This document shows positions 1 through 11,180 of a stretch of DNA of 64,000 bases, one piece after another; within the stretch, counting starts at the first letter, position 1; every line of letters begins with the position of its first letter. Both the position numbers and the translations under genes were made by a program. The stretch lies in assembly GCA_023213395.1 (NCBI GenBank), contig CM041465.1, forward strand, positions 42,105,741 through 42,169,740. Reading direction: 5' to 3'. Under the pieces are notes generated by a model. That model was not told the origin of the DNA and made no database searches. It saw only the letters and a list, made by a program, of their open reading frames with translations. Source of the stretch: Cycas panzhihuaensis. Its lineage: Eukaryota; Cycadophyta.

Positions 1-326
1 ATAGTCATCATCACAAGATGGACACTAAGATTTATACGTGGAAAACCTAGTGTAGGAAAAACCACGGGAGAAGGAGGAGTTAGGACTCCACTTATGATCA
101 TAAGGATTGCATCTTTCTTCTATCTCTTTTTTCAAGTTCTCAAGTGGTGAGAGTATAAATATGTAGTGATAATCACCTCATGAGTAGTCTATCACATATA
201 ATAAAACTTTACATCATCCAATAGTGGGATAACACTAATATGCATGCATGTCACATATTTCGAAGTAGGTGAATAGTGGGAAGTGCATGTGTATAATAAG
301 CCCACATTAAACATTATGTTTTAATA
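1..326 (-). repeat. Left (3') LTR of the outer element, truncated by the window
   Basis: Bases 1-326 align with 9358-9693. Shared landmarks are a segment around 'gatttatacgtggaaaac', 'gttaggactc', the 'ttctcaagtggtgagagtataaat' region and the end 'aacattatgttttaa'. The terminal CA has become TA (325-326). About 94 bases of its left end would lie before the window. Confidence 0.75.
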
Positions 327-1400
327 CACTCCCATAATGTTTAATGCCCTTGAATCTTGATCTTGAGACTCCATGTCTTCATCTTATATAATGGAACATG
401 TAACCTATAATTATCACATGTATCATGTATGTAGTATCATCTGTAACCTATAAATAACCTATATCTTATAACCTGTTTCCTATATCATGTATCCTATATA
501 TTATGGGTGAATTCATCACACTGTAAGGCTCTCTTTTAGGCAGAGCTTCTGTATTAAATCAATGTAACCTATAAAGGACTTGTAACTATATACTAATCTA
601 TATAATCTGATATGTATGAAGTGTTTTATGCACATCTTCATATCTTCACCTGTGTGGTGGCTTCTTTTAATCTACGCTAAGTTATCTATCAAATCAAACA
701 AAGTGATATCTAAGTCCATATAAAATAATATCCATCTACTAAAATACATGGGTGATTAACTATTGTAATCACGAGTTCATTAAGAAATTACTTCAGATAC
801 ATGGTTCATCATCTTTCTAAATTACTTGTAGGACTATGTCAAAGTTTCATTTGTTGGATTAAGTTGATAGCTGGATCATCTTAAATAATCAACTCTAGGA
901 CTAGGCCAAAATACTTGGTAATGGTAAGTTAACTGTAACAAGGTAATTGTACTTATCATCTAACTAAATAACATAAACTACTTCAATATCTGGGTGATCT
1001 ATATGTTTGGTTAGAGTTTTTATTATCCATTAAACTAAATGTGATGTTGTAAGGGGGGAAATGAGAGACCAACATATTAAGGATGTCTCATATGATAAAT
1101 CCATCAAATATGTCTCACTTAATTAAAAATTTTCAACTAAAATAGGCCTCAAAATGTCATAAATAAGCCTCAAAATACATGATTTTAAACCAAACCATAA
1201 TAATCTTCCACCACTCATCAAAAATAAGTTTACCATCATATTTGAAGCTATGAAAAACATTGGAATTAACTAAAAAATTTCTAAAAATTGATATGAAATT
1301 CATCCAAAATGAAGTTTTAAGCCTTCCTATCAACTCCACCTTAAATTTTCTCTATCTTCTACTGTCTAAAGTAGGTTGTGTGACCACTCATTATGATTAT
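327..1400. other. Interior of the outer element, left part; no gene seen
   Basis: AT-rich DNA between the left LTR and the nested element. It includes a stretch of repeated 'aacctata'-type words (about 400-520). Short open stretches on the minus strand (for example 600-720) match nothing I recognise. Bases 1396-1400 (ATTAT) are one copy of the nested element's target duplication. Confidence 0.6.
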
Positions 1401-1887
1401 TGATGGAAAAAATATGGAGCCAAAGTGCTCTGATACCAAATGATGGAAAAAATATGGAGCCACAATGTTCTGATACCAAATGAAGGAAAATATGCTTGCA
1501 AACTAACAGGTTAGAACATATATCAAATAAGCATAAACTAGTATTGCATTAATACAGCAGTGTATCACCATTACAATAGCATAAACACATGAGAGCCTTG
1601 TTGTTCAATCCATTGTAGTAGAATGAGTATTACAAATCTTCCTCAACAGTAGGTGGTGTCTAAAAGACACCAGGGTTGTACACCCCTTAACATTTATAGT
1701 TTGGGGGAGGAGGGAAACTCCTCAACCCCAGAACCCAAATTAATAATAAAATAATACTAACTTAACTCAAATGAAACTAACTCAACTTACCTTAACTTAC
1801 CTTGACATGTTGAGCATCACATGTCTAAATTGAGGTGCACAATCCTGGTAGGTAAGAGGGAGTTGAGTGATGACATTACACCCAACA
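1401..1887 (-). repeat. 3' LTR of the gag-only element (487 bp)
   Basis: On the minus strand it starts TGTTGGGTGTAATG and ends TTTTCCATCA. A TATA box (CTATAAAT) lies at 1699-1692 and a stem-loop (TGGTGTC, loop, GACACCA) at 1672-1654. The last 80 bases read on the minus strand (1480-1401) are two tandem 40-bp units, each holding a PBS-like word (1467-1478 and 1427-1438). Confidence 0.93.
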
Positions 1888-2590
1888 TTCTCCCCCTTAA
1901 TGTCAGTACGAACACTTGTATCTTTTCCTTGAACTTGTGGAACTGGTACTTGAAAGAAACTTTGAAATTCCAATCTTGATCTTTGTCAATGCTTCTCACC
2001 CTTATAGTCACATATATCTCTTTATTATAGAATGATGTAGGAAGACTATAGGTAGATGAAACTTGATGTAAAAGTAGATGAGTAGCTGTAATTTGGACTT
2101 GAACTTTTATACTCTTTATGCTTTGAACAGTTGTCATATCACCAGGTTCATTCTTCGTTATGTCATAAGATTCGTCTTCATGATGCTCCCCCTCAAATGG
2201 AGGATCAAACCCTTGTGCAACAAGGTGGTCCTGCATTTGATCTGAATCTTCATTGGTGTTGTCGTCATGATCTACCTATTCTGTCACCTGTCTCACATGC
2301 TCATCAAAAGTTTCATCAAATACAGTGGGGATATCTCCCCCATAAATGGAAATCAATAAATCCCAAACAGACTTAGATATTGTTAATTCAGAAACTAGTG
2401 AAAAGACATCATCAGTCATAGTGCAAAATAATAAACCTAACACTTCATTATCTTTTCTAAAATTTTCTTTAAGGCTAAGGTCATATTCATGTTGTAAATA
2501 CTTCAAAAGATTACGTTCAATAAAGTAAGTGTGCATAATATCATACCATAGTGAATAGTTATGGCCATTGAAAATGGGGAATTATGCCAT
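1817..2590 (-). pseudogene. gag: Decayed copia-type gag of the gag-only element
   Basis: Reading leftwards from an ATG at 2590, the frame stops almost at once (TAA near 2585), then runs through a copia gag N-terminus (FPIFNGHNYSLW) and the DNEVLGLLFCTMTDDVF, SKSVWDLL and YGGD blocks typical of the UBN2/gag fold. A TAG at about 2276-2278 breaks it. The same frame then goes on to 1817, with a FDPPFEGEHH block and a tail (YQFHKFKEK, then RGRMLG). That tail resembles the last residues of the copia pol in the element at 25-33 kb. The frame crosses the PPT and ends inside the LTR. No zinc knuckle is visible. The likely role was the capsid protein of the cytoplasmic particle. The same order of blocks occurs at 29796-30518. 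Confidence 0.75.
1888..1898 (-). promoter_or_regulatory. Polypurine tract
   Basis: TTCTCCCCCTT on the plus strand, that is AAGGGGGAGAA on the element's strand, directly abutting the LTR start TGTTGGG. It is the primer site for plus-strand DNA synthesis. Confidence 0.9.
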
Positions 2591-3789
2591 TTTGAAAGTA
2601 ATTTAATCAATAAGAAAATAATGATAAGATCAAGTAGAAATCTTGAATAAACAATGAGATATAAACTAGAATTTTCTTTAAAATTTTGAAAGAAGACAAG
2701 CTTGTTAGGATGTATATATATACTCAACTTTATGATTGAAAACTATATTGAATGAGGTCAAAATAGCTTAAAATTTTATCAATATGTAGATTGCTGAGAT
2801 GTGAATCCAATAAAATAGACGGTTTTGAAAATGGATACCAATAAATCACGTTTTGAATGAGACAAAGGAAAGGACCTCCTTATGGAGCCTAACATGAGCA
2901 GGGTAGGCAAAAATTGCATAAAAATACTAATTAATCCTTAGAAAAGTTAAAAAAATGATCAAATATTATTGATGAAGTAATTAATATTCTTCCAATTGAA
3001 AATTTTTGAAAGAATATATTAAACAGGTGTAAAAAAAAGTAGATTTAGGCCAATAAAATGTGTCAACTTTAGCTGATTTGAAATATAAGCAAAATATGTC
3101 AAAATATATGAAAAAATATATCACAGTGAAGAGAAATGAGTCAGCTTCCCAACGAAGCTGACGGAAATGAAATCTGATAAAAATTACAAAAGTTATAGTG
3201 AAAAATGTGACAAGTATCTTTATGGAGAATGTTCAAGAAACAGGCAAAATCAACTAAATTTCTTATTTTAGCGATTAAAATATTAGTGAAAATGAAGTCA
3301 AAAAATTAAAGTAAAAGATGAGTATTAGAGTCTATATGACGCAGATTACTATAGAAAAATTAGTATACAAAACAGTTTACCAACAATAAATAGCAGCTAG
3401 TTCAAAAACTGATTTTATTAAAAATGCAAAAAATGCTGAAATTTCGAAAGTCCAATGTTAACAAGGTCGAAACGAGGTCAAATGGGCACCAAATTGGCCT
3501 TATGACTAGTCGAAATTGATCTACGGAAAATTTCTGAGCTGATGGCGCAGGTTTCGTCTGAAACCGATGAGCTAAATAGAAGTTATGGCCAAAAAAACGC
3601 TAATAACTCTATGTAAAATAAAAAATTGAAAAAAAAATAAAAGGAAACGTTAATTAAAAAATAAAAAACCTCTTTAAAGGTGACTAATAGTCACATGATA
3701 ACTTGATAGAGCTGGAGGCTGGGAGCTTAAATTTTTAAAACCCTGGATTTGAAAAAAATATACAATAAATTTCAAATTTTCAAACTTTA

Positions 3790-4480
3790 TATATATAAAA
3801 CAATATGCAATAACGCGAATAACTGAGTCTACAAAAAACTGAACGCCGATATGTAACAATAGCAGCAATGATGATGTGCCGAGTACAATAATGAAACGCC
3901 GATATATATAATAATAATAGCAGTAATGATGTCAGCCGAAGCCGAGTACAACAATGAGACGCCGATACCGAGTACAACAATGAGACGCCGATATATATAA
4001 CAATAGCAGCAGTATAATAATGAGGCAAGATGCCGATACCGAGTATCTAATACGCAGTTACGCAGCTGCGTTCACAAAGCGAATAGCTCGGAATAGCTGA
4101 CAAAGGCGCTAGCAGCGCAGCGCGCTAAGCAACCGAGTATAATGATGAATGACCCGTGAGTATGAGTGATGAGAGAGGCCCGTTACGGTGATCGCAGGAT
4201 AAGCAGCGTAGCTAACACGGAGACCGAGACTCAGTTACGCAGGCCGAGATGGAGCACTTAGCTGCGCGAAGCCGACTTCGAGTACAATAACGCCGAACGT
4301 AAATACAAATAAAAGACGGAACAAGGCAATGAAATAACGCCGAACGCAAATACAAATAAACGTGATGAAGAAGGCAAATAAGCCGACTCCGAGTACAATA
4401 ACGCCAAATGCGGCGTATAATAAATGAGTGCGAGTGTATAATATAATAAAATAGATAGACGGAACGAATATAGACGGGAC
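3790..4480. repeat. GC/CpG-rich degenerate minisatellite block in the leader
   Basis: Repeated units built on 'gccgagtacaacaatgagac' and 'gccgatatatataa' recur at about 3847-4040. A second repeated pair built on 'cgagtacaataacgccgaac' and 'aaatacaaataaa' runs at about 4260-4410. Its CpG density is far above the rest of the window. Confidence 0.7.
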
Positions 4481-5250
4481 GCTTAGCTGAGCCGTAAGGC
4501 GAATTAGCACGGAGGCCGAGATGTTATCACATAAGCGGCGCCGGTATCAGTAACCGCAGGCCGAGATGTTAGGCACAGGAGCGGCGCTAATGGCCCTAGC
4601 AGCGCGAAGTCAAAGCACAGATTGCAGCCTGTTAAGCACAGAGACCAGCAGACAGACGATGAACGCCGGCACAGCAGACGGAGACGAGGAACGCGAACGC
4701 AGCAGAACGGCTTCCAATAGCTTCCAAGGTGCATTCAGACCACATCAATAGCGAAGAACGCTCCCCTTAGAACGTCGAAGGATCGATCCGTGGCATCCAC
4801 AATTTACTCTCATACCCGAAATCGAGGGTTTCTCTTTGTAAAATTCCTTGTTGAAATGCATGTAATTAATCTCGCTATGATTAAGCGTGGGAATGGGCAC
4901 AATGTAAGCGGACTAAAATCAATAGCGTAGATTGGGTGTGCGGGAGGGGGAGAATGTAGCCCTGGCGGGAAGAACGTAGGGAGTTACAGAAGTAAAGAAC
5001 CAGGGTTCTAATGACATGCAAATGGAAAGCGTTGGCGTTGACTACGATAGACCCAAGCCTCATCCACCCTGTACAAGATGTTGAATGTAATAGCACCTAT
5101 TATATGTTGTTGCCAGCAGCAAAGTTCAAGTTTGTAGTTGTGAAAGAGATTGAAAATTTTGGATGAATGTGAACAACTGATGATTGTATTAACAGTTACC
5201 AAATATCATGTACAATATGTTAACTTTTAAAAAATAAATATACTTTGTCA
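4481..5250. other. CpG-rich unique block, possibly captured DNA
   Basis: Continues the GC-rich composition without clear repeats (many CG dinucleotides at 4480-4780, then a gradual return to AT-rich DNA). No exon or known protein could be recognised. It could be sequence picked up by the element, or a fast-evolving leader segment. Confidence 0.4.
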
Positions 5251-6425
5251 AGGCTCTCTACATTCACTGATTGACGAGATATCAAATGGGATGTTTGCTT
5301 TCTGATTTATCTCTTGTTTGATCTGCCTTTATCTTTGGTTTCTATTCATATGCTTTACAAGTGAAGGAAAAATATGCTTTACATCTGTGAGAGTATCAAT
5401 CTATGGGACGAAAGATGGAACAAACAGAGAGCTAAAGAAAAAGTTCTTAAGGAATCAAAGGTATGCAGGTAAACATAACAAGTCAAACACGAAAGATTGT
5501 GTGGATAAAAGAGTGCCACAAATGAAGACCACACAAGCAGAGAGTGCAGAGAGGACGTAAATACAGTAAATGATTTCAAAGCTTATTGAGGAAGTAATAA
5601 CAAGTACATAAGAAATATATCTATTTTGTATATTCAGTCCGCTTACTCAAATATCCCAAATAAGCTAAATTTTTTTTAATATATTCACAAAAATAACCAG
5701 ATGTGTAAATATATCCACGAAAAATGCATCAAATATATATGAAATATATGTATATATTTGAAAAAAACTCTCAAAGAACCTGGTACATGATTTGCAGACT
5801 TGTAGCAGGTTAACCCTTATGAGCAACTGGAAACGTATTTGTAGCTGAATATGCCCAAAAACCTATAGATCTGTAACAATCTTGAAAAATATAGTCAGAA
5901 ATATAATGAAAATATGTAGATCTGAGCTAAGTATAGCATAAAATGCTGAAAAAACTGATACAATAAGCAGATTTATAATAGAAATTAGCAGGTCTGAAGT
6001 AATAAGTTACAGATCTCTGAAAAAACTTGATAACCTTTTATATGCAACTGATGCTCTTTTGCAAATCTGCAAAAAATATCAAATAAGTAGATAAAAAACT
6101 TGTAAACTGTCAAAATATATGATAAATTTGTAGATCTGAACAGAAAATAACTCAAATATGAGAATAAAACTTGAAAGTATATAGCTTGCTGCTGAAAAAT
6201 CCTTTGTAGATCTGCACAAATCTGAAAATAGATCTCAGTAATATTTGTTGAACCAGAAATATAGCTCAATAATAATCAAAATCTGCTGAAATAATATATA
6301 AAACTTGCTAAAATTTTAAAAAAACTAATCTAGTTAATATATATTGCTTGTAAAAGAAATCTGTTGTAAAGTGCCAGTAGATCTTGGTGCTCTTCTTCAA
6401 AGCTTTAGCAGGTCAGCAATCGCCT

Positions 6426-6437
6426 GCTCTGATACCA
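6426..6437 (-). promoter_or_regulatory. Primer-binding site of the gag-only element
   Basis: GCTCTGATACCA on the plus strand, TGGTATCAGAGC on the element strand, complementary to the initiator tRNA-Met 3' end. It is two bases (AA, 6438-6439) from the LTR. Two more PBS-like copies sit inside the adjoining LTR at 6466-6477 and 6506-6517. Confidence 0.9.
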
Positions 6438-6439
6438 AA

Positions 6440-6925
6440 TGATGGAAAAAATATGGAGCCAAAGTGCTCTGATACCAAATGATGGAAAAAATATGGAGCC
6501 ACAATATTCTGATACCAAATGAAGGAAAATATGCTTGCAAACTAACAGGTTAGAACATATATCAAATAAGCATAAACTAGTATTGCATTAATACAGCAGT
6601 GTATCACCATTACAATAGCATAAACACATGAGAGCCTTGTTGTTCAATCCATTGTAGTAGAATGAGTATTACAAATCTTCCTCAACAGTAGGTGGTGTCT
6701 AAAGACACCAGGGTTGTACACCCCTTAACATTTATAGTTTGGGGGAGGAGGGAAACTCCTCAACCCCTGAATTCAAATTAATAATAAAATAATACTAACT
6801 TAACTCAAATGAAACTAACTCAACTTACCTTAACTTACCTTGACATGTTGAGCATCACATGTCTAAATTGAGGTGCACAATCCTGGTAGGTAAGAGGGAG
6901 TTGAGTGATGACATTACACCCAACA
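6440..6925 (-). repeat. 5' LTR of the gag-only element (486 bp)
   Basis: Near-identical to 1401-1887. Stem-loop at 6693-6710, TATA box at about 6730-6737. Tandem PBS-bearing 40-bp units at 6440-6479 and 6480-6519. Followed by target duplication ATTAT (6926-6930). Confidence 0.93.
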
Positions 6926-6930
6926 ATTAT

Positions 6931-9225
6931 GTCAAAGTTAGCTTTCTAATACAACTAATCATATCTAATTTTGATACTTTTGTGAGTAGCTATGAAGCAA
7001 AACATGCCACTATGCCACAAAATAGTATGTGATCCTTAAGAAATTGGTAATAGATTTGAAAATGTAATCAAATTTTAAATATAAAATTTAAAAAATTAAA
7101 AAATATCCAATTTAATTTATAAAAATTTGGTGTCCACCCTTTTAATATCTTAGCCCCTAGTTGTATGGGCTTTCCATATGACCACCTACCACAGGATTTT
7201 AAAAAATAATATAATCCAACTAAATTTATAAAATCAATTACAAATTTTTTAGGGTTTTGAAATATTTACATTTAAAATTTTATCATCTATATGTCTGTGT
7301 ATCAATCAATTTGAACTTTCTCTGATCGATTTACGTGAATGAGTATCCATTAGATCTATGTCTCTGAGTGCGTAATAAAGTTCAACATCCATCATGGATA
7401 AATCTGTGAACTATAAAAAAATAAAATCATAACTATGAAAAATCAAATCTATGGTAACTCATATAAAAATCTCAATAGGCATGCATGATGAATGTTTGTG
7501 CCTATGTGGATCTTTAATGGTTGATATGCAATGGCAATTTGATGACTATGAGGTGGAGAAATTTCTTCATGTGATAATGATAATAAGTATGATCTCTGTA
7601 AAATTATCCTTGCTTAAAACTCTGATCTACCTTTGTATAAAATCAAATATCTCTTCTTTATAAAATCATGCTACTATTTGTGATGAGTATACTTCTAATC
7701 AGTTGGCTTGATGTTATTATACTTTCATTGGTGTCTGATTTCTGCATGCATCTGATAATAAATATCTATGACTCCCTCCATCTGACTCTATAGAGGGTGT
7801 AGGGGAAACTATGTAGATGACATGCATGAATATCATCATTTGGGTATAATACAAAAGCTTACAACACAGTTTTGTTGCATGTATCTGCAACTAAGATGAC
7901 TTGACGATGTAGATAGTACTACTTTGCAGTGGCAAATAGAGCATGTGAGAAGGATTATGGCTGCTACCCTCCTTCCATGGAGTTTTATTTATGCAAGGTC
8001 CAATCTAGTAGGTACCCATCACTGTTCCTCTATAGTTTCTACCTCATGCAATTTTAAGTCTATGGTTGGGGCATGGTTGTCATCTATAAATGTTTCTTCA
8101 TGTATAGATCTGTGCAGAGCAATTTTATATGTGATAGTAGCAGGTGATAGATGAATTATCTTTTCTAAAAGAGGCATCTTAGGGTATAAGCATGGATGAC
8201 TATGTTAAAGATTACTTGTGCCCATCCACTTTGTATGGATAGTTCATCTCTCTACGACTATATTTTTGTATATAGTAGGTGTGGTTTAAACTTGAGTAAT
8301 GGTGATTGGTGTGCAGGGCAATGTATCTGACATATGGCCTATTCCCAACCAAGAGTATCAAGGCTATTTTTTTAAAATAATATGTTGGTTTAATATTGTC
8401 AATATATGTACAAGACTCTGCCACTTGTTTTGATTCATTAAGTAGTAATAATCTACTATCATCTTCATCGTAGGGCAATAAATCACCATATATAGACAAG
8501 CTACCAGCATGCTTTCAATTCATCATAATAATATCACAAACAAATTTATAATAAACCATTTCATGCCATCATATACATAAATTTTAATTTTATGTATATG
8601 TAAATTTGTCCATAAAATTATGATGCCACTATTAAATCTCATTCAAATATCAATAACTTGCCATAATAATATTCTCCATATAGCAGTTTATCACATTATT
8701 TCAAAATATATAGCCATGTAAAATCTTCTTTTATGCACCATGTACAAAAAACTTTCTTTCATATATATGTAATTTTATCTACATAAGTATTTCATGCTGT
8801 CAGCCTCAAATATACTCATGCTCTTATGTCTCATAACCATTTCATGCTATAATAGAATCTAACACATACCTTTTATACTATCATTAAAATACTTGTCAAA
8901 AGGGTGTTATATAGGCATACTTCCTACTACTGATGGGTTATCCTTATATGGACTGATTTGAGTACCTACTTGCTTCAAATATAAGCACCAACATGCTTAA
9001 ATAAAATGTCCATATAATATCACATATTAACATATCATTAGTATCTACTATATTTATCCTATATGCAGCTTGACTGGCTTCATTTATCTTGTAAACAATC
9101 ATGCATGTCACTGGTATATGAATGTACTAGCTCATTAAAAACTTCTCCATAAGTGGCTCATGTCATAAGCTCGATAGGCTTGAAGTAGGATCTTCACCTC
9201 ACCTTAGCAGTTTAGATGCAATACT
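6931..9225. other. Interior of the outer element, right part; no gene recognised
   Basis: AT-rich and stop-rich in all frames. The longest open stretches (plus strand 7924-8154, minus strand 8499-8212) resemble no family known to me and lack codon-like regularity. This would be the 5' leader or gag side of the outer minus-strand element. Confidence 0.55.
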
Positions 9226-9273
9226 ACTCTGATACCATGTCAAAAATAGGGTAACATGTTTGCTTTGATACCA
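9226..9273 (-). promoter_or_regulatory. Duplicated primer-binding site beside the LTR
   Basis: Two PBS complements in tandem: ACTCTGATACCA (9226-9237) and GCTTTGATACCA (9262-9273). Each is followed by an LTR-like start (TGTCAAAAATAGG at 9238, TGTTAAAAATATG at 9274). The unit is 36 bp. Confidence 0.7.
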
Positions 9274-9693
9274 TGTTAAAAATATGAAAGATGCAATAAT
9301 ATGAACTCATGAGTATGTAAACATGAAGCATCAACATGAATGTAAAGCAAAGCAAGTATAATCAAATATAATCACCACCACAAGATAGACACCAAGATTT
9401 ATACGTGGAAAACCCACTGTGGAAAAAACCATGGGAGAAGGTGGAGTTAGGACTCTACTTATTATCATAAGGATTACATCTTTCTCCTCTCTCCTTTCTC
9501 AAGTTCTCAAGTGGTGAGAGTATAAATATATAGTGATAATCACCTTATGAGTAGCTTATCACATATAATGAGCCTTTACATCATCCAATAGTGGGATAAC
9601 ATCGATATGTGTGCATCTCATATATCTCAAAGTAGGTGAATGGTGGGAAGTATATGTGTACGATAAGCTCACATTAAACATTATGTTTTAACA
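9274..9693 (-). repeat. Right (5') LTR of the outer element (420 bp)
   Basis: Bounded by inverted ends TGTTAAAA and TTTTAACA, next to the PBS complement on its left. Aligns over about 330 bases with the window's first 326 bases. Confidence 0.82.
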
Positions 9694-11180
9694 AAACATT
9701 CATTACTATTATTAAAATAAATCATTAAAAGAAGTCAAAAAATAATAATTTTAGTTACACCAACATACATAATAAATTTAGGATTTAGTGAATCTTTAAT
9801 GGCACCTCCTATCTTTATCTATATACATTATTCATTTAGCTCCTTGGGTTGTGACTTTTATCATATTAGGTTTTAAAAAAAGGTATTATTATCAAAATAT
9901 TTTTACTTCATCAATCTATCATCATCCTCTAGGGTCCTCAGGTATATCCTAGGTGTTTACATAGTCAAAATCCTATCTCATTACTTTTACCAAGAAATTA
10001 TTAAGCTAAGACCCTCCCTAGATGTAAGGCCTTATACTATGTTAATACCTTAGCTAACTAAGGCAAGTTAGCTAGTTACCTAGTAGGATATGGTCACATA
10101 GGTATGTTTTACTTACTTAGACCTATCCATAAAAACCTAAGCTATAAGTAACTTTGATAACTATGGGGATACCAAAGAGAAAGTGGGTTGAGTATATGTT
10201 CCCCCCTTAGTAATGTATCATGAAGTTGTAGTTCATTGAATAGACTTCTCTAGAGAGACCATATAGGGATTTATCTTGCCCTCACCTATACTATTCTTCA
10301 TTGTTTTATACATCTTATAGTTTTCCTTAGAGTTTATTACCAAGATTAGAGATGGTGATTCTTGTAAGGGTTGAGGTTATATAATCAAGGGAGACCACCT
10401 AGTAATCCTTAGTCGAAGGAGTGTATAGGTAGCTTTAGAGACCTTAAGGTAGTTATTACCATTTATTACAAAAAAAATATTAGTCTGATAGCCTAGTACC
10501 AATAGTTTCTTTGTAGTGAGTTGAACCCCAATTTTCTATAGTTAATTTTTATCCTTTGGGTTTATTTGAACTCCTTTGGTTAAATTTTCACATAAAGGAG
10601 ATTCACACATTTTACTATTACTCTATCAAATTCTCCTCTTTAATAATTTTATTTTTAACTCATAAAATATTGACTATTGTATGATTTTAACTTCACATTA
10701 GGCATATAAGTTACTCCTAGGTGGAATATGAGGTTATCATTTCTTTCACATTAATATTTTTCTAGCGACCATACTAGGAATGTGAATCATAGTCTTGTAG
10801 CTTATCACCTTTACCTTTCATTTATAATATTGTGTTGGCACTCTAGAATTCTAATTAACCCTAATAGATTTTTTGGTCAACTAATAAGTTTATTGCCTTT
10901 CCATCCATGTACCCTCAAGGAGGCTTCTACCCCTTATAAGTTAGCTAATCTTTTTTTTCCTCTATGTGGTTTTACCATTTAATATTCAATGAATTTCATC
11001 ATCACTTATCTATTTGTTGTGATTTAGTATTGTTACTATTAGTGTCTAACTCCTAAAGTCATAATGAGTCTTCCACCAAGAGGTTAGTCTTCCTTTTCAT
11101 AGGCTAACCTAAGTCTTATTACTTCTCAATTTTGATGCCTTGCTTGCATCAGATCATCCCTATTAGTCATATCAAAAATT
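9694..11180. other. AT-rich stretch without a gene
   Basis: No LTR partner, PBS or protein similarity seen. By position it could hold the 5' LTR and leader of the gypsy relic whose gag begins near 11185, but I could not find its 3' counterpart after 56.5 kb. Confidence 0.45.

Larger units (their letters stand above)
2591..6425 (-). other. Very long leader between PBS and gag (3.8 kb), no gene
   Basis: No protein family is recognised here. The part nearest gag (about 2.6-3.7 kb) is homologous to the leader of the element at 26766-30842; for example the word 'agctgactcattt' lies near 3131-3146 (reverse complement) and near 28445. The middle (3.8-5.2 kb) is a GC- and CpG-rich block. The part next to the PBS (5.7-6.4 kb) is rich in repeated 'gtagatctg'-like words. 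Short open frames in the GC-rich block come from its repeats. Confidence 0.75.
1401..6925 (-). mobile_element. Complete gag-only (TR-GAG-like) LTR retrotransposon
   Basis: A structurally complete element. Left LTR 1401-1887, PPT complement 1888-1898, decayed gag frame, long leader, PBS complement 6426-6437, right LTR 6440-6925. It is flanked by the 5-bp duplication ATTAT (1396-1400 and 6926-6930). The LTRs differ at only a handful of positions, so this is the youngest insertion in the window. There is no protease, integrase or RT, so it must have moved with proteins supplied in trans. Gag, LTR and leader are related to the element at 26766-30842, and the gag ends in a relic of a copia pol C-terminus. 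Non-autonomous plant elements keeping only gag are known as TR-GAG; that name fits but the assignment is mine. Confidence 0.92.
1..9693 (-). mobile_element. Minus-strand LTR retrotransposon, left end off-window, non-coding interior
   Basis: Two direct copies of one LTR bound this stretch: 1-326 (cut by the window edge) and 9274-9693. The right LTR begins TGTTAAAA and ends TTTTAACA, and is preceded by the complement of a tRNA-Met primer-binding site (GCTTTGATACCA, 9262-9273), so the element reads leftwards. After removing the nested element at 1401-6925, the interior is about 3.4 kb and I recognise no gag or pol in it on either strand. A LARD-like non-autonomous element or a fully decayed copia element are both possible. 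The left target-site duplication lies outside the window. Confidence 0.6.

Noticed and set aside
3780-4751. Several open frames on both strands in the GC-rich block
   Set aside because: Stop codons are rare there because of base composition; the peptides are low-complexity Leu/Ser/Arg strings without a domain and are missing from the sister element.
5318-5560. 80-codon plus-strand frame in the leader of the gag-only element
   Set aside because: It is antisense to the element, unmatched, and without codon-like regularity; no support as a gene.
8212-8499. 95-codon minus-strand frame in the outer element
   Set aside because: Right strand for the element, but no similarity to gag or pol and no neighbouring domain; left as unassigned.
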